From Histomonas meleagridis (Eukaryota > Parabasalia > Tritrichomonadida > Dientamoebidae), in the NCBI GenBank assembly GCA_020186115.1, contig WSYJ01000060.1:2294001-2358000 (forward strand): a DNA stretch of 64,000 bases. The letters are read 5' to 3'. Under the pieces are notes generated by a model that worked only from the letters and a program-made list of their open reading frames with translations, was not told the DNA's origin and made no database searches. How positions within the stretch are numbered: position 1 is the stretch's first letter; each line of letters starts with the position of its first letter. Both the position numbers and the translations under genes were made by a program. This document shows positions 11,387 through 21,748 of this stretch, piece by piece.

Positions 11387-11801
11387 TTTGTAATCGGTTT
11401 TTGTATTGAATACTTTCCTAAAAAGCGCTCAAATTTTGTGATGAAATATTGATATCGATACCACATGTGGTTTTATTACTACAAATATTTAATATGATAT
11501 GTTTAAATGATAAAAATCACAACAGTAACTTACGATCAGAACCTGTTATTTCAAAAATTTCGAAAGCTAGATATAGCAAATAAACATTTATATTAAAATA
11601 ATCTATATTAATTTAAACAAAACATTTGAGTGGAATTAAAGCACATTTTCTATCTGTCTACTTTGTAGAGAAAACTCAAATCAATTTCACTGTTCGAATT
11701 TTTTAAAATAAGAAACTTAAAGAAATGCATACATTCACTACGATATAGTGAATATGGAATTATTTTTTATTTTTTTTAAATTCAATGATTATGAAACAAA
11801 T
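11387..11801. other. Intergenic, no feature seen
   Basis: About 415 bp between the head of locus C and the 3' end of the centrin gene. I see no supported open frame. A dispersed AT-rich sequence with one short poly-T run near 11760 precedes the centrin stop. Confidence 0.45.
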
Positions 11802-12287
11802 TTAGAAAAGAGTTGCCCTACGAACAACACGCTTAAAGTCTTCAAGAGTAACTTTACCATCGTGGTCTCTGTCAGCTTCTTTTATCATTTCATAGAGTTC
11901 TTCTTGACTCATTGATTCTCCTATTAGATCTGCAACATATTTCAAATCATCAATATCCAAATAACCATCTTTATTGTTGTCAAACAGCCGAAATGACTTT
12001 TCAATTTCTTCATCGCGGTCTGGCTCACTGATCTTTTTTACAATTGCTTCCATAAATTGTGGGAAATCCAAAAGGCCGTCACCTTTTTTATCAACATCTG
12101 TGATCATACGTCGGAGCTCTTCTTTGGTTGGCTCAAAGCCAAGTGCACGAAGAGCTACTCTGAGTTCATTAGCTTGAATCTTACCAGTTCCATCAGTGTC
12201 AAACATATTAAAAGCTTCTTGTAATTCAAGTTTTTGTTCTTCAGTAAGGTCAGCACGTTGAGATTTTCGATTCTGTCCGGAAATCAT
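11802..12287 (-). CDS. Centrin (EF-hand protein)
   Basis: A 161-residue calcium-binding protein of basal bodies and centrosomes, starting [18 protein letters not shown]. Four EF-hand loops begin at about residues 30 ([12 protein letters not shown]), 66 ([12 protein letters not shown]), 103 ([12 protein letters not shown]) and 139 ([12 protein letters not shown]). Loop 2 ends in Gln instead of Glu, so it may bind calcium weakly. The end, VVRRATLF, is centrin-like rather than calmodulin-like. The frame extends upstream to 12380, but I prefer the internal ATG because the extra 31 residues match nothing in centrins. Trichomonads have several flagella and many centrins. Confidence 0.9.
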   Translation of the reverse strand: MISGQNRKSQRADLTEEQKLELQEAFNMFDTDGTGKIQANELRVALRALGFEPTKEELRRMITDVDKKGDGLLDFPQFMEAIVKKISEPDRDEEIEKSFRLFDNNKDGYLDIDDLKYVADLIGESMSQEELYEMIKEADRDHDGKVTLEDFKRVVRRATLF

Positions 12288-12530
12288 TGTTGTTACACAA
12301 ACGTATTTTCTTTCAACTTGCTGATAATGACTTTTTGAATAATTTACATTGCATTGAAATTTTTTTGAATGGTGAAGCATTCAATTTTTATGAAGACGTA
12401 TTTTCAATACTATTCTTGATATTGTGTAAGTGGAGTATTATTACAAGCTTGTAATTGACATTTTCTAGTTTCATTCAAATAATTCATGACGAGGAAATTT
12501 TCTCTGAATTTTTTCAATATTATACAAAAA

Positions 12531-12542
12531 GTCGTTAACGAC
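12531..12542. promoter_or_regulatory. Palindromic TTAACG element
   Basis: GTCGTTAACGAC is a perfect 12-bp palindrome containing the TTAACG hexamer in both orientations. It lies about 20 bp before the open frame of ankyrin locus D and about 245 bp upstream of the centrin start on the other strand, so it could serve either gene. The Myb-site interpretation rests on analogy with Trichomonas vaginalis. Confidence 0.4.
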
Positions 12543-12561
12543 ACAATGCATCTTAAACAAG

Positions 12562-13690
12562 TTGGAAAAGTTTGAAAAGTCAAATAAAAAATATCAAAAT
12601 GAATGGGAAACAATAAAATCAATAAAAGATATTATTTTTAATTTAGATAAAGAAAATATCTTTCAATCAGTAAATACAATATTCAACAAATTTTACGAAA
12701 AACATCCATTATCATTTGACATTATTATTAGTAAAATAATATATTCATTATTCACCATACAATTAACTGGTTCTGATATGTATTTAAACTTTTTAAAAGA
12801 AGTTGATAAAATAGAACAAAATAAAAAAAGTGATTTAAGAATATTTAATATATTTACAAATTTTCTTATTGGCAAATCTACACATGAAGCATATTATCTT
12901 CTTATAAAAATGATTGATAATAATTTTCTTGAAATAAATATTGTTGGCATAATAGAATCATTGTATTTCATTCATTTATCTGGAAAAAACATCGAAGATA
13001 TAATATATATAAATTTTTTAGATGAAGACAAATATAATATTAATAAACTTAAAAAGAACAATTGGGAACTTCACAAATTAATTGAAGAAGGAAATAATCC
13101 AAATGAAATAGCAAAGATAATTCGAAATGATGAAATCGAAAAACTTCAAGAAATATCATCACAAAATGATTTTGATTTTAATCAATATATTGAAGAATCA
13201 CTTTATGAAAGATGTGATTTTATTAATCATTGGAATGTTACATTAATTGATTATGCAGCATTTTTTGGATCAGTTAAATGTTTTAAATATTTACTTATAA
13301 ATGGTGCAAAAGTAAAAAATACAGGCCAATATGCAATTGCAAGTGGAAATGAAGAAATTATTCATTTATGTGAACAAAATCATTCATCATTTGAAGATGC
13401 GTATGAAACAGCAATTGAATACCATAAAAATGATATATTTAAATCTCTTTATGAAAATAAAATTTATAAAATAGATAATTTAGAAAAATTAGGTGAGAAA
13501 TGTCTTTTACATCATAATTATGAATTATTTACATATCTAATTGGAGAAGGAATGAAAATTAGCAATTCAATTATTAATGAAGCAGCTAAAATTGGAAATA
13601 TATTTCTTGTTAAATATTTTCTTAAAGAAAATCAACTTCCTAAAGATATTTTAGTTTTCTCATCTAGAAAATATTGAACTTGTTAAATAT
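12562..13690 (+). pseudogene. DUF3447-ankyrin first ORF, no ATG and a small deletion
   Basis: An open frame of about 370 codons with the family layout: N-terminal domain (IKDIIFNLDKENIFQSVNTIF), KNNWELHKLIEEGNNP block, DUF3447-like block (DYAAFFGSVKCFKYLL, HLCEQNHSSFEDAYETAIEY). It has no ATG near its beginning: an in-frame TAA at 12553 is followed by TTG at 12562. The nearest upstream ATG (12546) is in another frame. Near 13662 the expected SSESGNIELVKYIL becomes SSRKY followed by TGA, consistent with a deletion of about 5 nt. The rest of the half-repeat (IELVKYILDQEGIDVNSKD) continues in the shifted frame. Probably not expressed as a full protein. Confidence 0.65.
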
Positions 13691-14587
13691 ATTTTAGATC
13701 AAGAAGGAATCGATGTAAATTCTAAAGATTTTTATTTGTTTAATTTAAAATTTATTTCAATTATTTTGGAATTCAAAATAATATATATGGTAATTGTATA
13801 AAATATTTAAAACAGCACTTATACAAGCAACTAAAAATGGTCATACAGAAATAGTTAAATTGCTTCTTGTACAGGAAGGAATTGATATTAATACTAAAGG
13901 GATTTATTTGTTTTATTTAAAATTTCTTTTAATAATTTTATATTTCAAAATAATATTTGAAAATTATTCAAAATAAATGAAACAGCACTTATTATTGCAT
14001 CTGATAGAGATTATACAGAAATCGTTAAATTACTTCTTGATCAAAAAGGAATTGATATTAATGCTAAAAATATTTATTTGTTTTATTTGATATATATATT
14101 AAAAATTTGATATTTTATGTTTTTATTTGAAAAGTATTTAAAATATTTAATTCAGCACTTATGCTTGCATCTTGGAAAGGTAATATAGAAATTGTTAAAT
14201 TACTTCTTGAACAAGAAGGAATTGATATTAATGCTAAAAATATTTATTTGTTTTATTTTTAAAATGCTTTAATAATTTGAAGTTTCAAAATAATATTTGG
14301 AAATTATTCCAAATATTTTATACAGCACTTATGGTTGCATCTTGGAAAGGTCATACAGAAACTGTTAAATTACTTCTTGAACAAGAAAGAATTGGTGTTA
14401 TTGTCAAAAATATTTATTCTTTTTATTTGAAATTTATTTTAATACTTTTTTATTTGAAAATATTATTTGGAAATCATTAAATTTATTTGAAACAGCATTA
14501 ATTTTAGCATCTCAACATGGTCACACAGAAATAGTTAAATTACTTTATGAACAAAAAGGAATGCATGGTATTGATATTGATGATTAA
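13691..14587 (+). repeat. Ankyrin unit array D (5 units, 170-bp period)
   Basis: Core anchors lie at 13857, 14027, 14197, 14367 and 14537, four exact 170-bp steps, with 172 bp from the first ORF's half-repeat at 13685. The last unit (TALILASQHGHTEIVKLLYEQKG) ends at TAA 14585-14587. The same frame continues after that stop as DKMKEIVSHYLRYGHD and a Thr/Ser/Lys tail to TAA 14675-14677, so the original C-terminus may have been longer. Confidence 0.8.
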
Positions 14588-15041
14588 GATAAAATGAAAG
14601 AAATTGTATCTCACTATCTAAGATATGGACACGATGTAACGCCCTCAACATCCAAATCTACAAAAACAAGTAAATAAATATACCTTCTCAAAGTTTTGAT
14701 ATTTCTTCACAATGTTTTATCAAATTCGATTATAAATTAAGACATTATTTGCAATAGAACGCACCATTGATTGTGGCTATTATCAGATTATATACATTGT
14801 TATATTTGGTGATATATTCATTTTTAACTGATGTATTTAAACTTGACCACAAAATAGATCGATTGTGAAGATTTTTCAATTGCCTTTCAAATTTCATATT
14901 TTTTTTCATTTATATAAACATAAACTATTCAATACCAGTGTCAGATGTTGCGTAGTCAAAAAGACTTCAGCATGCTGACAAATTTTGAACCATCGTTGAA
15001 TTAAAAACGAAATACACTTTAACGTTCTCATCAAAAAAATA
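14588..15041 (+). promoter_or_regulatory. TOR upstream region with TTAACGTT
   Basis: The first 90 bp hold the residual C-terminal tail of ankyrin locus D. The rest is non-coding. TTAACG at 15019-15024 sits 17 bp before the TOR ATG and is followed by TCTCATCA, a plausible initiator by analogy with Trichomonas vaginalis. No other feature is seen. Confidence 0.4.
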
Positions 15042-18000
15042 ATGGATTTTCAAACTTTCGAAAACATCAAAGCTAAAATATCTTCTGCTACAACTTTTAA
15101 AGAAGCTTATACACAATCACACATCTTGTTTACAAAAGCTTTCAAAAATGCGAAAGAAGAAAATCAAAAAATTTTTCTAAATGAGCTATTCCGGTGGTCA
15201 CAAGAGAAACTACACTCGCGAAATACTGAAGATCGCCTTGGCACATTAGTAGGATTTTCTTTTTATATTGATATTGAAGAAGATCAAAACCAACTTATTT
15301 TAATCAATCAGAATATCGAAAGAATCCTACCTTTGGAATCCATTATTTTAATAGAAGGAATAGCTCATATTATAAAACGTATTTTAAATGTTATCACATA
15401 TCCAATAATCCCCAAGCTTTTTGAACGATGTATTTCCTGGCTCACAACAAGGGCCACACGTTCCGCAGTAATGTCTTCTGTTTTTCTTGTTCATCATCTT
15501 TTTTCAATTGATTCCAATTTTTTTATCAAGTCATCAAATGAACTTAACACAATAATTTCCACTGCAATAAATATTGGCACTGAAGAAATTCAACAAATAG
15601 CAGTAAATCTCTTTCAGCGTTTAATCCAATTTAGTCCACAAGGTAACCATATCGTTTCCGCACAAATCACAACAATCCTTTATAGCGCCCCGGCAAATTT
15701 ACCTCGATATCTCTTACTTCTTGAGTCTTTTCTAGAGAACAACAGTGATGTATGCATTGAAAAAGCAAAAGATATCTTTACAAATATTCTTTTGTTTTTA
15801 AAGTCAAATGCCACTCCAGATTATCTATGGATTCTCATTAAACTTTGCAAAGTACTCCGCGAAACAGCACTTGAATTTTCCGATTCAATTCTCTCACTTT
15901 TTCAGAGTAACGATAACATCAATTTCAACGATACCAATGTTTGTGAGGTTTATTCTAAAATTATGAAGTTTATGCCAAAAACATTTTGTATTTATGGAAA
16001 TTTATTACTTTTAACGCTTAAAAACAATGCTAATTGTTTCTTTATTATTGGTACTAGTATAATCAAATATTCACCTGAAATAGTTGATCGAAATCTTTTT
16101 TTGAATACAATGAAAACATTAAATTTTAATGAATATTCGATTAACCTTTGTTCCATTTATTTTAAGACATTTCCAGAAGATTCCACAAATATTATTAATA
16201 TATTTAAACCAAAACTTGAAGAAGAAATTAAAACAATGAATTTATATATTATTAAATTTATATCGATATTATCAAATATTAAAGAATTTGAAATCGAAGA
16301 ATTTTGGGATTTTGTTTATAATTGTTTCATTAATTCAACTGATGAGGAAATTAAAAACATATCAATACAAACATTAATAATTATCCTTCAACGCTTTGAC
16401 AAAGAAAAACAGAAAGAATTATTAATATTATTATATACGAAACAAAATAATTTTTCAACAAAATGTAAAATAACATTTTTTTATTCTATTAATGATTTTT
16501 TAATAATAAATTTTTCAGATCATTTGTTATTTTTTATTATTGAAACTCTTTATTCAGATGAAGAATATTCGGTTAAAATTTCGGCATTAAATTTAATATC
16601 AAAAATTCAAAAAATTATTCCGAACATAAAAATAGATTTCTTCCAAACAAAACTTGAACAATTTCCTTCATTTTATTTCCAGAATTATTTAAATGAAGAT
16701 CGATTAAAAGAAATATCAATGTTACCATTATTAATTCGAAACAGTGGAGAAATTATAACTAATTATCAAACGAATTTATTAAAATTCTTATTAAAAATCC
16801 TTAATTCGAGAATAGAAGTATCATTGACAATGCCAAAAAGAGTTTATGATAAATTAGAACAAAAAGTTGATCAAAAAATTCGTATTTATACATTAAAAAG
16901 TATAACTGAATTAGCTAATAAAAAAGCGCTTGATAATGATATGTTATTTTTAACAATATCTTCAGTTGTTAATCAATTTTTTATATATAAAAAGACCGGA
17001 ATTTATTTAGCTACAATTAAAACATTAAAAACAATTTCCCGAAATTTTCCTATAATTCAACAAATTAGTAGTAAGAATATTGTAAAATTCCATCAACAAT
17101 TATATCAATTCTTAAAGACTTCAACGAATTCTAAAGTTAATAAATCAATGTTACAATTATTAGGTACTATTGGTGCATTAGATCCACATCAATTTCATAG
17201 TCCTAAAACTCATATTCCAACAAATGATTCATATCCATTATATGATAAAGAAAACCGAGAAAAAAGCACATTAAATTATGTAATGAAATATATTTTAGGA
17301 CAATTAAAAGATGGTAAACAACATGAATTACCTGTTTTAATTAATGCTTTGACTTATATATTTCAAAGTGATTCACAAAAATGTTTAATATATTTAGAAG
17401 ATGTAATAAAAATAATTAATTCATTTCATATGAAACCTGAATTAATTGCATCTGATGATTTATTACATTTTTTAACGACTATAATATTAGTTGTAGATGT
17501 AGCAATTTTACCTTATAAAGATGATATATATAAATTAATATTACCTTATTTAAAAGAAAACACAAGTATTGATGCAATTAAACTTTTATGTGCATTAATT
17601 TTTGCAATTAAATATAATTTTAAAGAATATGGACCAAAAACATTTAAAATTATTTATAATTTAATACAAAAAGAAGAAGATTCAAATATTATAATTAATT
17701 ATTTATTAGCGTTAACATTAATAGTAATTTATGCTGATGGTACAATTCGATTATATTTTGATTTAATTCAAAAATATATTTTAAAATGTGATTTTGTATC
17801 AGAATTCGCTATAACATTTTTATGTCAAATATTACGAAATTGTTCATTTCCTCAAATAGTTTTACCTTCATTTCATTTAGTATATAATTTTATAAACACA
17901 AATAATCATTTACAATATATATCAATCCGATTAATTGAATTATTAATCATTCGATTTCATTCGATAATGTTTTCATTACCAATTAATTTAAATGAAATAC

Positions 18001-21000
18001 ATCCCGAAATCACAAAGTTTTTAAAAGAAATTAATACAAATTCAACGTTTGAATTCTTACGTAATTTCGATGCTGTACCTGATCCTTATCCAATTCGATC
18101 GAAACCTTCAATACAACCTTCATCATTATCACAAGTATTTAGTCGTGGAAGACTTCAAAGTTCAGTAAATGAAAATGATTGGTCTTCATGGTTATTACAA
18201 ATCACACAAGAACTTGTATTATGTTCTAATTCACCAGCTATTCGTGCATCACATCCATTATTACGAGTTTCATCTGATTTTGAACGTGGATTATTTCCTT
18301 TTGTCATAGTATCTGTATGGGATTATTCTGAAGATAAAGGGAAAGAAATGTTAAGTAATTATTTACTAGAAATAGTTCATAATTCTCATACACCTACTGA
18401 TATTTTAGAGGTTATAATATCTGCTTGTGAAGCTATGGATAGAGCACAATTTAACTTGTTTAAAGATCCTTTAATTATAGCGCAAATAGCAGAAAGATGT
18501 AATTCTTGGTTTATAGCTATTCGATTTTATGAGAAGATATCGAATTTAAATAATGATATTATACCACATTTATTACGAATACAATCATTATTAAAACGGA
18601 AAGAATCAGCTTTAGGATTATTATCTATAGCTAAATCACCAAATAGTAATTGTGAATTACTTGAAACTTTATCTATGTGGAAACAAGCTCGTGATATATA
18701 TTCACAAAAATTAAATGAAAACAAACGTAATGAAAATTATTTAATTAAATATTTATCTTGTTCAATGTTAATTGAAGATTGGGAAAGTATTAATGAAATT
18801 AGTAAAGATTTTAATTCATTTCCTAAAAATATTCAATCACAAACAGCAATAATATTTGCAGCGGCTGCAAGGTATTCGAAAAAAAACGCAAAAAAATTTT
18901 TACCATATATTAGAATCGATGATCCTAATACTTGTATAATGAAATCATTAATCGCTTTAGATTTAAATCAAACTGATACTGCTAAACAATGGTTTAAACG
19001 AGGGTTTTCTTTATTATCAATGAATATGTCTTCTTTTTTATCAGGTACTTATGAGCCATCACTTTCTATTATATATAAATCAATGATATTTATGGAATTA
19101 AAAGATATAATATATCAACGTGAAAACAAAATTACATCAAAAGAAATTTTATTAATATGGAAATCTAAAGCAGATTATATTAAACGTGATTCAACTCAAT
19201 TAGGTCATATTTATAAAGTTCAACAATTACTTCAATGTAATAAAGAAGAAATGTTTGAAATCAATTTCGATTATATAAATTCATTACGTAAATTACATGA
19301 ATATAACTTATTAGAGAATTGTTTTAATGATATAATAAAAGAAGATATTAATAACGATAAAATTAAAATATTAAAAGCAAAATATCGTTTTGATAATCAA
19401 TTAACTAATAATTGTAATGAATTCATTGATATTATTAATAATTTAAGTTATAATGAAACATTTTGTGATGCTGTTTGTGCTTATGTTAGTCGTTGTCCTA
19501 TTAATCCTAATCCAATACCTTTGTTAAAAATTGTAACTGAAATACAACCAAATAGAATTAAAGGTTGGAAACATTGGGCATTTTTTAACTTAGGTTGTGC
19601 ACAAAATGATTCTTATAATGAAGTTGATCGTAATAATTATGCGAGTAATGCTATACATGGATTTGCTACATTAATATCATTAACTCGGCCTTCATTACAT
19701 TTATTATGTCATTTATGTAATTTGTTTTTTACTTTTGGTCCACATTTAACAAATTTTGAATGTGCTGCAAAGAATTTATTGTCTTTATCTCCTTCTTCTA
19801 TCATACAAATAATACCACAATTAATGATACATTTCGATAATGAAAATAAAGATGTACGAAATGTTGTCTATAAAATTGTACGGAATTTTTCGATAAATCA
19901 TTTTCAAGCATTAGCTATCCCTTTATGTTTAGTTGAAAGAATTCCAACATCATCGAAAACATTATTAAATTTTATTAAGAAAATGAGTGAGAAACATTTT
20001 ACATTAATGAATGATACAGAAACATTTACTTCAGCAATGTTACATATCGCTGTTACATCTGTTGAAGAAACTATAATATTATTAGAGAAAGCAATTTCTT
20101 ATTATGAAAATGAGAAATATGATGAAATTATAAATATCTTTCAACAAATTATCACTATAATGAAATCTAAAAAATCACAATTTGAAAGTAATCTATTAAA
20201 TGATTCGAAAATTATAGGATTTAATGTACAATTAGGTCGAATATGTGGTGGTGCGGATAAGGGTAAAAATGGTATACAATATAAAAGTTTAGTAATAATA
20301 TGTAATACAATGACATTAATAAAGAATGCATTACAAACTAAAATGGAAAGACTTCCAACAATTGATATAAATGATTTAGAACTTAATTCGATTGATCATC
20401 CTTATTCATTAGTCGTTCCCGGATATTATTCCGTGGATAAAACTCCAATCACAATACACAAGATTGGACATGTAATGAAGATGATACCATCTGCGAAACT
20501 CCCACGAAAGTTACGTATAATAGGTAGTGATGGTCGAAATTATAAATATTTATTAAAAGGTAGAGAAGACTTAAGATTAGATCAACGAATAGTACAATTG
20601 TTCTCATTAGCTAATTCCATTTTACATGATGATAAAAACGGATTAGAGAAACATTTGAACATTAAACAAGTACCAATTGTACCAATATCACCAAACGCTG
20701 GTTTAATAGTTTGGGCTGAAGGAGGAGAAACTTTATATTCAATGATTTCTTGGCATCGGAAAGTTTTAGGTATTATCGAAAATGAGGAACAACAAATTAT
20801 CCGTGATTACATTGGGAACAATCAAATATACGGCGAAAAAGAAGCAACTTTAAGATTAAGTATCATCCAAAAACTTGAGTTACATCGTGAAGTTTGTTCT
20901 TGTCATTCTGATGATGATATTCGTGAAACAATTTGGTTACAATCTCAAAACGCCGAAATTTGGCTGAACAAAGTTACAAACTTTTCGAAGTCAAATGGAT

Positions 21001-21515
21001 TAATGTCGATCATTGGTTACATTATGGGTATTGGTGATAGACATCCATCGAATATATTAGTGATGAAAGGCACTGGTAATGTTATCCATATTGATTTTAG
21101 CGATTGTTTCGAAAAGGCGAATTTAAGAGCTTATGTACATGAAACTGTTCCTTTTAGATTGACGAGAATGATCGTAAGAGCATTTGGAGCAAGTGGAGTT
21201 AATGGAGTTTTCTCTATGACTGCGGAATATGTAATGAAGTTAATGAGGAAAAACAAGGACGTGTTGTTGGCTTTTTTGGATATTTTCGTCAAAGATCCAA
21301 TTACGGATACAATTTGGTATCGAAATAGTGAGAAAAGAAATGAGGAAAAAGGAACAATGATGAAAAAGGCAATCAGTAGAGTCAGTGACAAATTATGCGG
21401 AGTGGAATTCGGAATGAAATTGAACGAAAAAGAACAGGTGAAGAAGTTAATAGAAATGGCAACAGATGAAATGAATTTGGCGCAAATGTATTATGGGTGG
21501 GCCCCCTTCTGGTGA
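15042..21515 (+). CDS. TOR: TOR-family phosphatidylinositol-kinase-related protein kinase
   Basis: A 2157-residue PIKK, slightly shorter than fungal or animal TOR (about 2450-2550). The N-terminal 1200 residues or so are helical HEAT-type sequence, followed by a FAT region. A weakly conserved stretch at about 1665-1765 sits where the FRB domain should be. The kinase domain begins near 1800 (IIGSDGRNYKYLLKGREDLR), with the catalytic loop GIGDRHPSN near 1995 and the metal-binding HIDFSD that follows. The FATC end NLAQMYYGWAPFW closely resembles the TOR signature ending in GWxPFW. TOR controls growth in response to nutrients. ATM/ATR-type kinases end differently, so TOR is favoured. Single exon. 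Confidence 0.9.
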   Translation: MDFQTFENIKAKISSATTFKEAYTQSHILFTKAFKNAKEENQKIFLNELFRWSQEKLHSRNTEDRLGTLVGFSFYIDIEEDQNQLILINQNIERILPLESIILIEGIAHIIKRILNVITYPIIPKLFERCISWLTTRATRSAVMSSVFLVHHLFSIDSNFFIKSSNELNTIISTAINIGTEEIQQIAVNLFQRLIQFSPQGNHIVSAQITTILYSAPANLPRYLLLLESFLENNSDVCIEKAKDIFTNILLFLKSNATPDYLWILIKLCKVLRETALEFSDSILSLFQSNDNINFNDTNVCEVYSKIMKFMPKTFCIYGNLLLLTLKNNANCFFIIGTSIIKYSPEIVDRNLFLNTMKTLNFNEYSINLCSIYFKTFPEDSTNIINIFKPKLEEEIKTMNLYIIKFISILSNIKEFEIEEFWDFVYNCFINSTDEEIKNISIQTLIIILQRFDKEKQKELLILLYTKQNNFSTKCKITFFYSINDFLIINFSDHLLFFIIETLYSDEEYSVKISALNLISKIQKIIPNIKIDFFQTKLEQFPSFYFQNYLNEDRLKEISMLPLLIRNSGEIITNYQTNLLKFLLKILNSRIEVSLTMPKRVYDKLEQKVDQKIRIYTLKSITELANKKALDNDMLFLTISSVVNQFFIYKKTGIYLATIKTLKTISRNFPIIQQISSKNIVKFHQQLYQFLKTSTNSKVNKSMLQLLGTIGALDPHQFHSPKTHIPTNDSYPLYDKENREKSTLNYVMKYILGQLKDGKQHELPVLINALTYIFQSDSQKCLIYLEDVIKIINSFHMKPELIASDDLLHFLTTIILVVDVAILPYKDDIYKLILPYLKENTSIDAIKLLCALIFAIKYNFKEYGPKTFKIIYNLIQKEEDSNIIINYLLALTLIVIYADGTIRLYFDLIQKYILKCDFVSEFAITFLCQILRNCSFPQIVLPSFHLVYNFINTNNHLQYISIRLIELLIIRFHSIMFSLPINLNEIHPEITKFLKEINTNSTFEFLRNFDAVPDPYPIRSKPSIQPSSLSQVFSRGRLQSSVNENDWSSWLLQITQELVLCSNSPAIRASHPLLRVSSDFERGLFPFVIVSVWDYSEDKGKEMLSNYLLEIVHNSHTPTDILEVIISACEAMDRAQFNLFKDPLIIAQIAERCNSWFIAIRFYEKISNLNNDIIPHLLRIQSLLKRKESALGLLSIAKSPNSNCELLETLSMWKQARDIYSQKLNENKRNENYLIKYLSCSMLIEDWESINEISKDFNSFPKNIQSQTAIIFAAAARYSKKNAKKFLPYIRIDDPNTCIMKSLIALDLNQTDTAKQWFKRGFSLLSMNMSSFLSGTYEPSLSIIYKSMIFMELKDIIYQRENKITSKEILLIWKSKADYIKRDSTQLGHIYKVQQLLQCNKEEMFEINFDYINSLRKLHEYNLLENCFNDIIKEDINNDKIKILKAKYRFDNQLTNNCNEFIDIINNLSYNETFCDAVCAYVSRCPINPNPIPLLKIVTEIQPNRIKGWKHWAFFNLGCAQNDSYNEVDRNNYASNAIHGFATLISLTRPSLHLLCHLCNLFFTFGPHLTNFECAAKNLLSLSPSSIIQIIPQLMIHFDNENKDVRNVVYKIVRNFSINHFQALAIPLCLVERIPTSSKTLLNFIKKMSEKHFTLMNDTETFTSAMLHIAVTSVEETIILLEKAISYYENEKYDEIINIFQQIITIMKSKKSQFESNLLNDSKIIGFNVQLGRICGGADKGKNGIQYKSLVIICNTMTLIKNALQTKMERLPTIDINDLELNSIDHPYSLVVPGYYSVDKTPITIHKIGHVMKMIPSAKLPRKLRIIGSDGRNYKYLLKGREDLRLDQRIVQLFSLANSILHDDKNGLEKHLNIKQVPIVPISPNAGLIVWAEGGETLYSMISWHRKVLGIIENEEQQIIRDYIGNNQIYGEKEATLRLSIIQKLELHREVCSCHSDDDIRETIWLQSQNAEIWLNKVTNFSKSNGLMSIIGYIMGIGDRHPSNILVMKGTGNVIHIDFSDCFEKANLRAYVHETVPFRLTRMIVRAFGASGVNGVFSMTAEYVMKLMRKNKDVLLAFLDIFVKDPITDTIWYRNSEKRNEEKGTMMKKAISRVSDKLCGVEFGMKLNEKEQVKKLIEMATDEMNLAQMYYGWAPFW

Positions 21516-21748
21516 ACTCAATTACACTTAAATTTGTTTGTATAAAAAATATGTTCGTGAAATTATATATTTTTATTTTTTGATGAAACATCATAATGAT
21601 TTTCAGAAAAAAAAAAAATGGAAAAATTGCAAAAATATATTAATTGATAGCTTGTTCTTATGATAAATTTGGATTAAATTGATAAATTATATGTAAAAAG
21701 AAATAGTCAAGAAATAGTTGTCTTTTCATATAACATTTCCTCGAGAAT

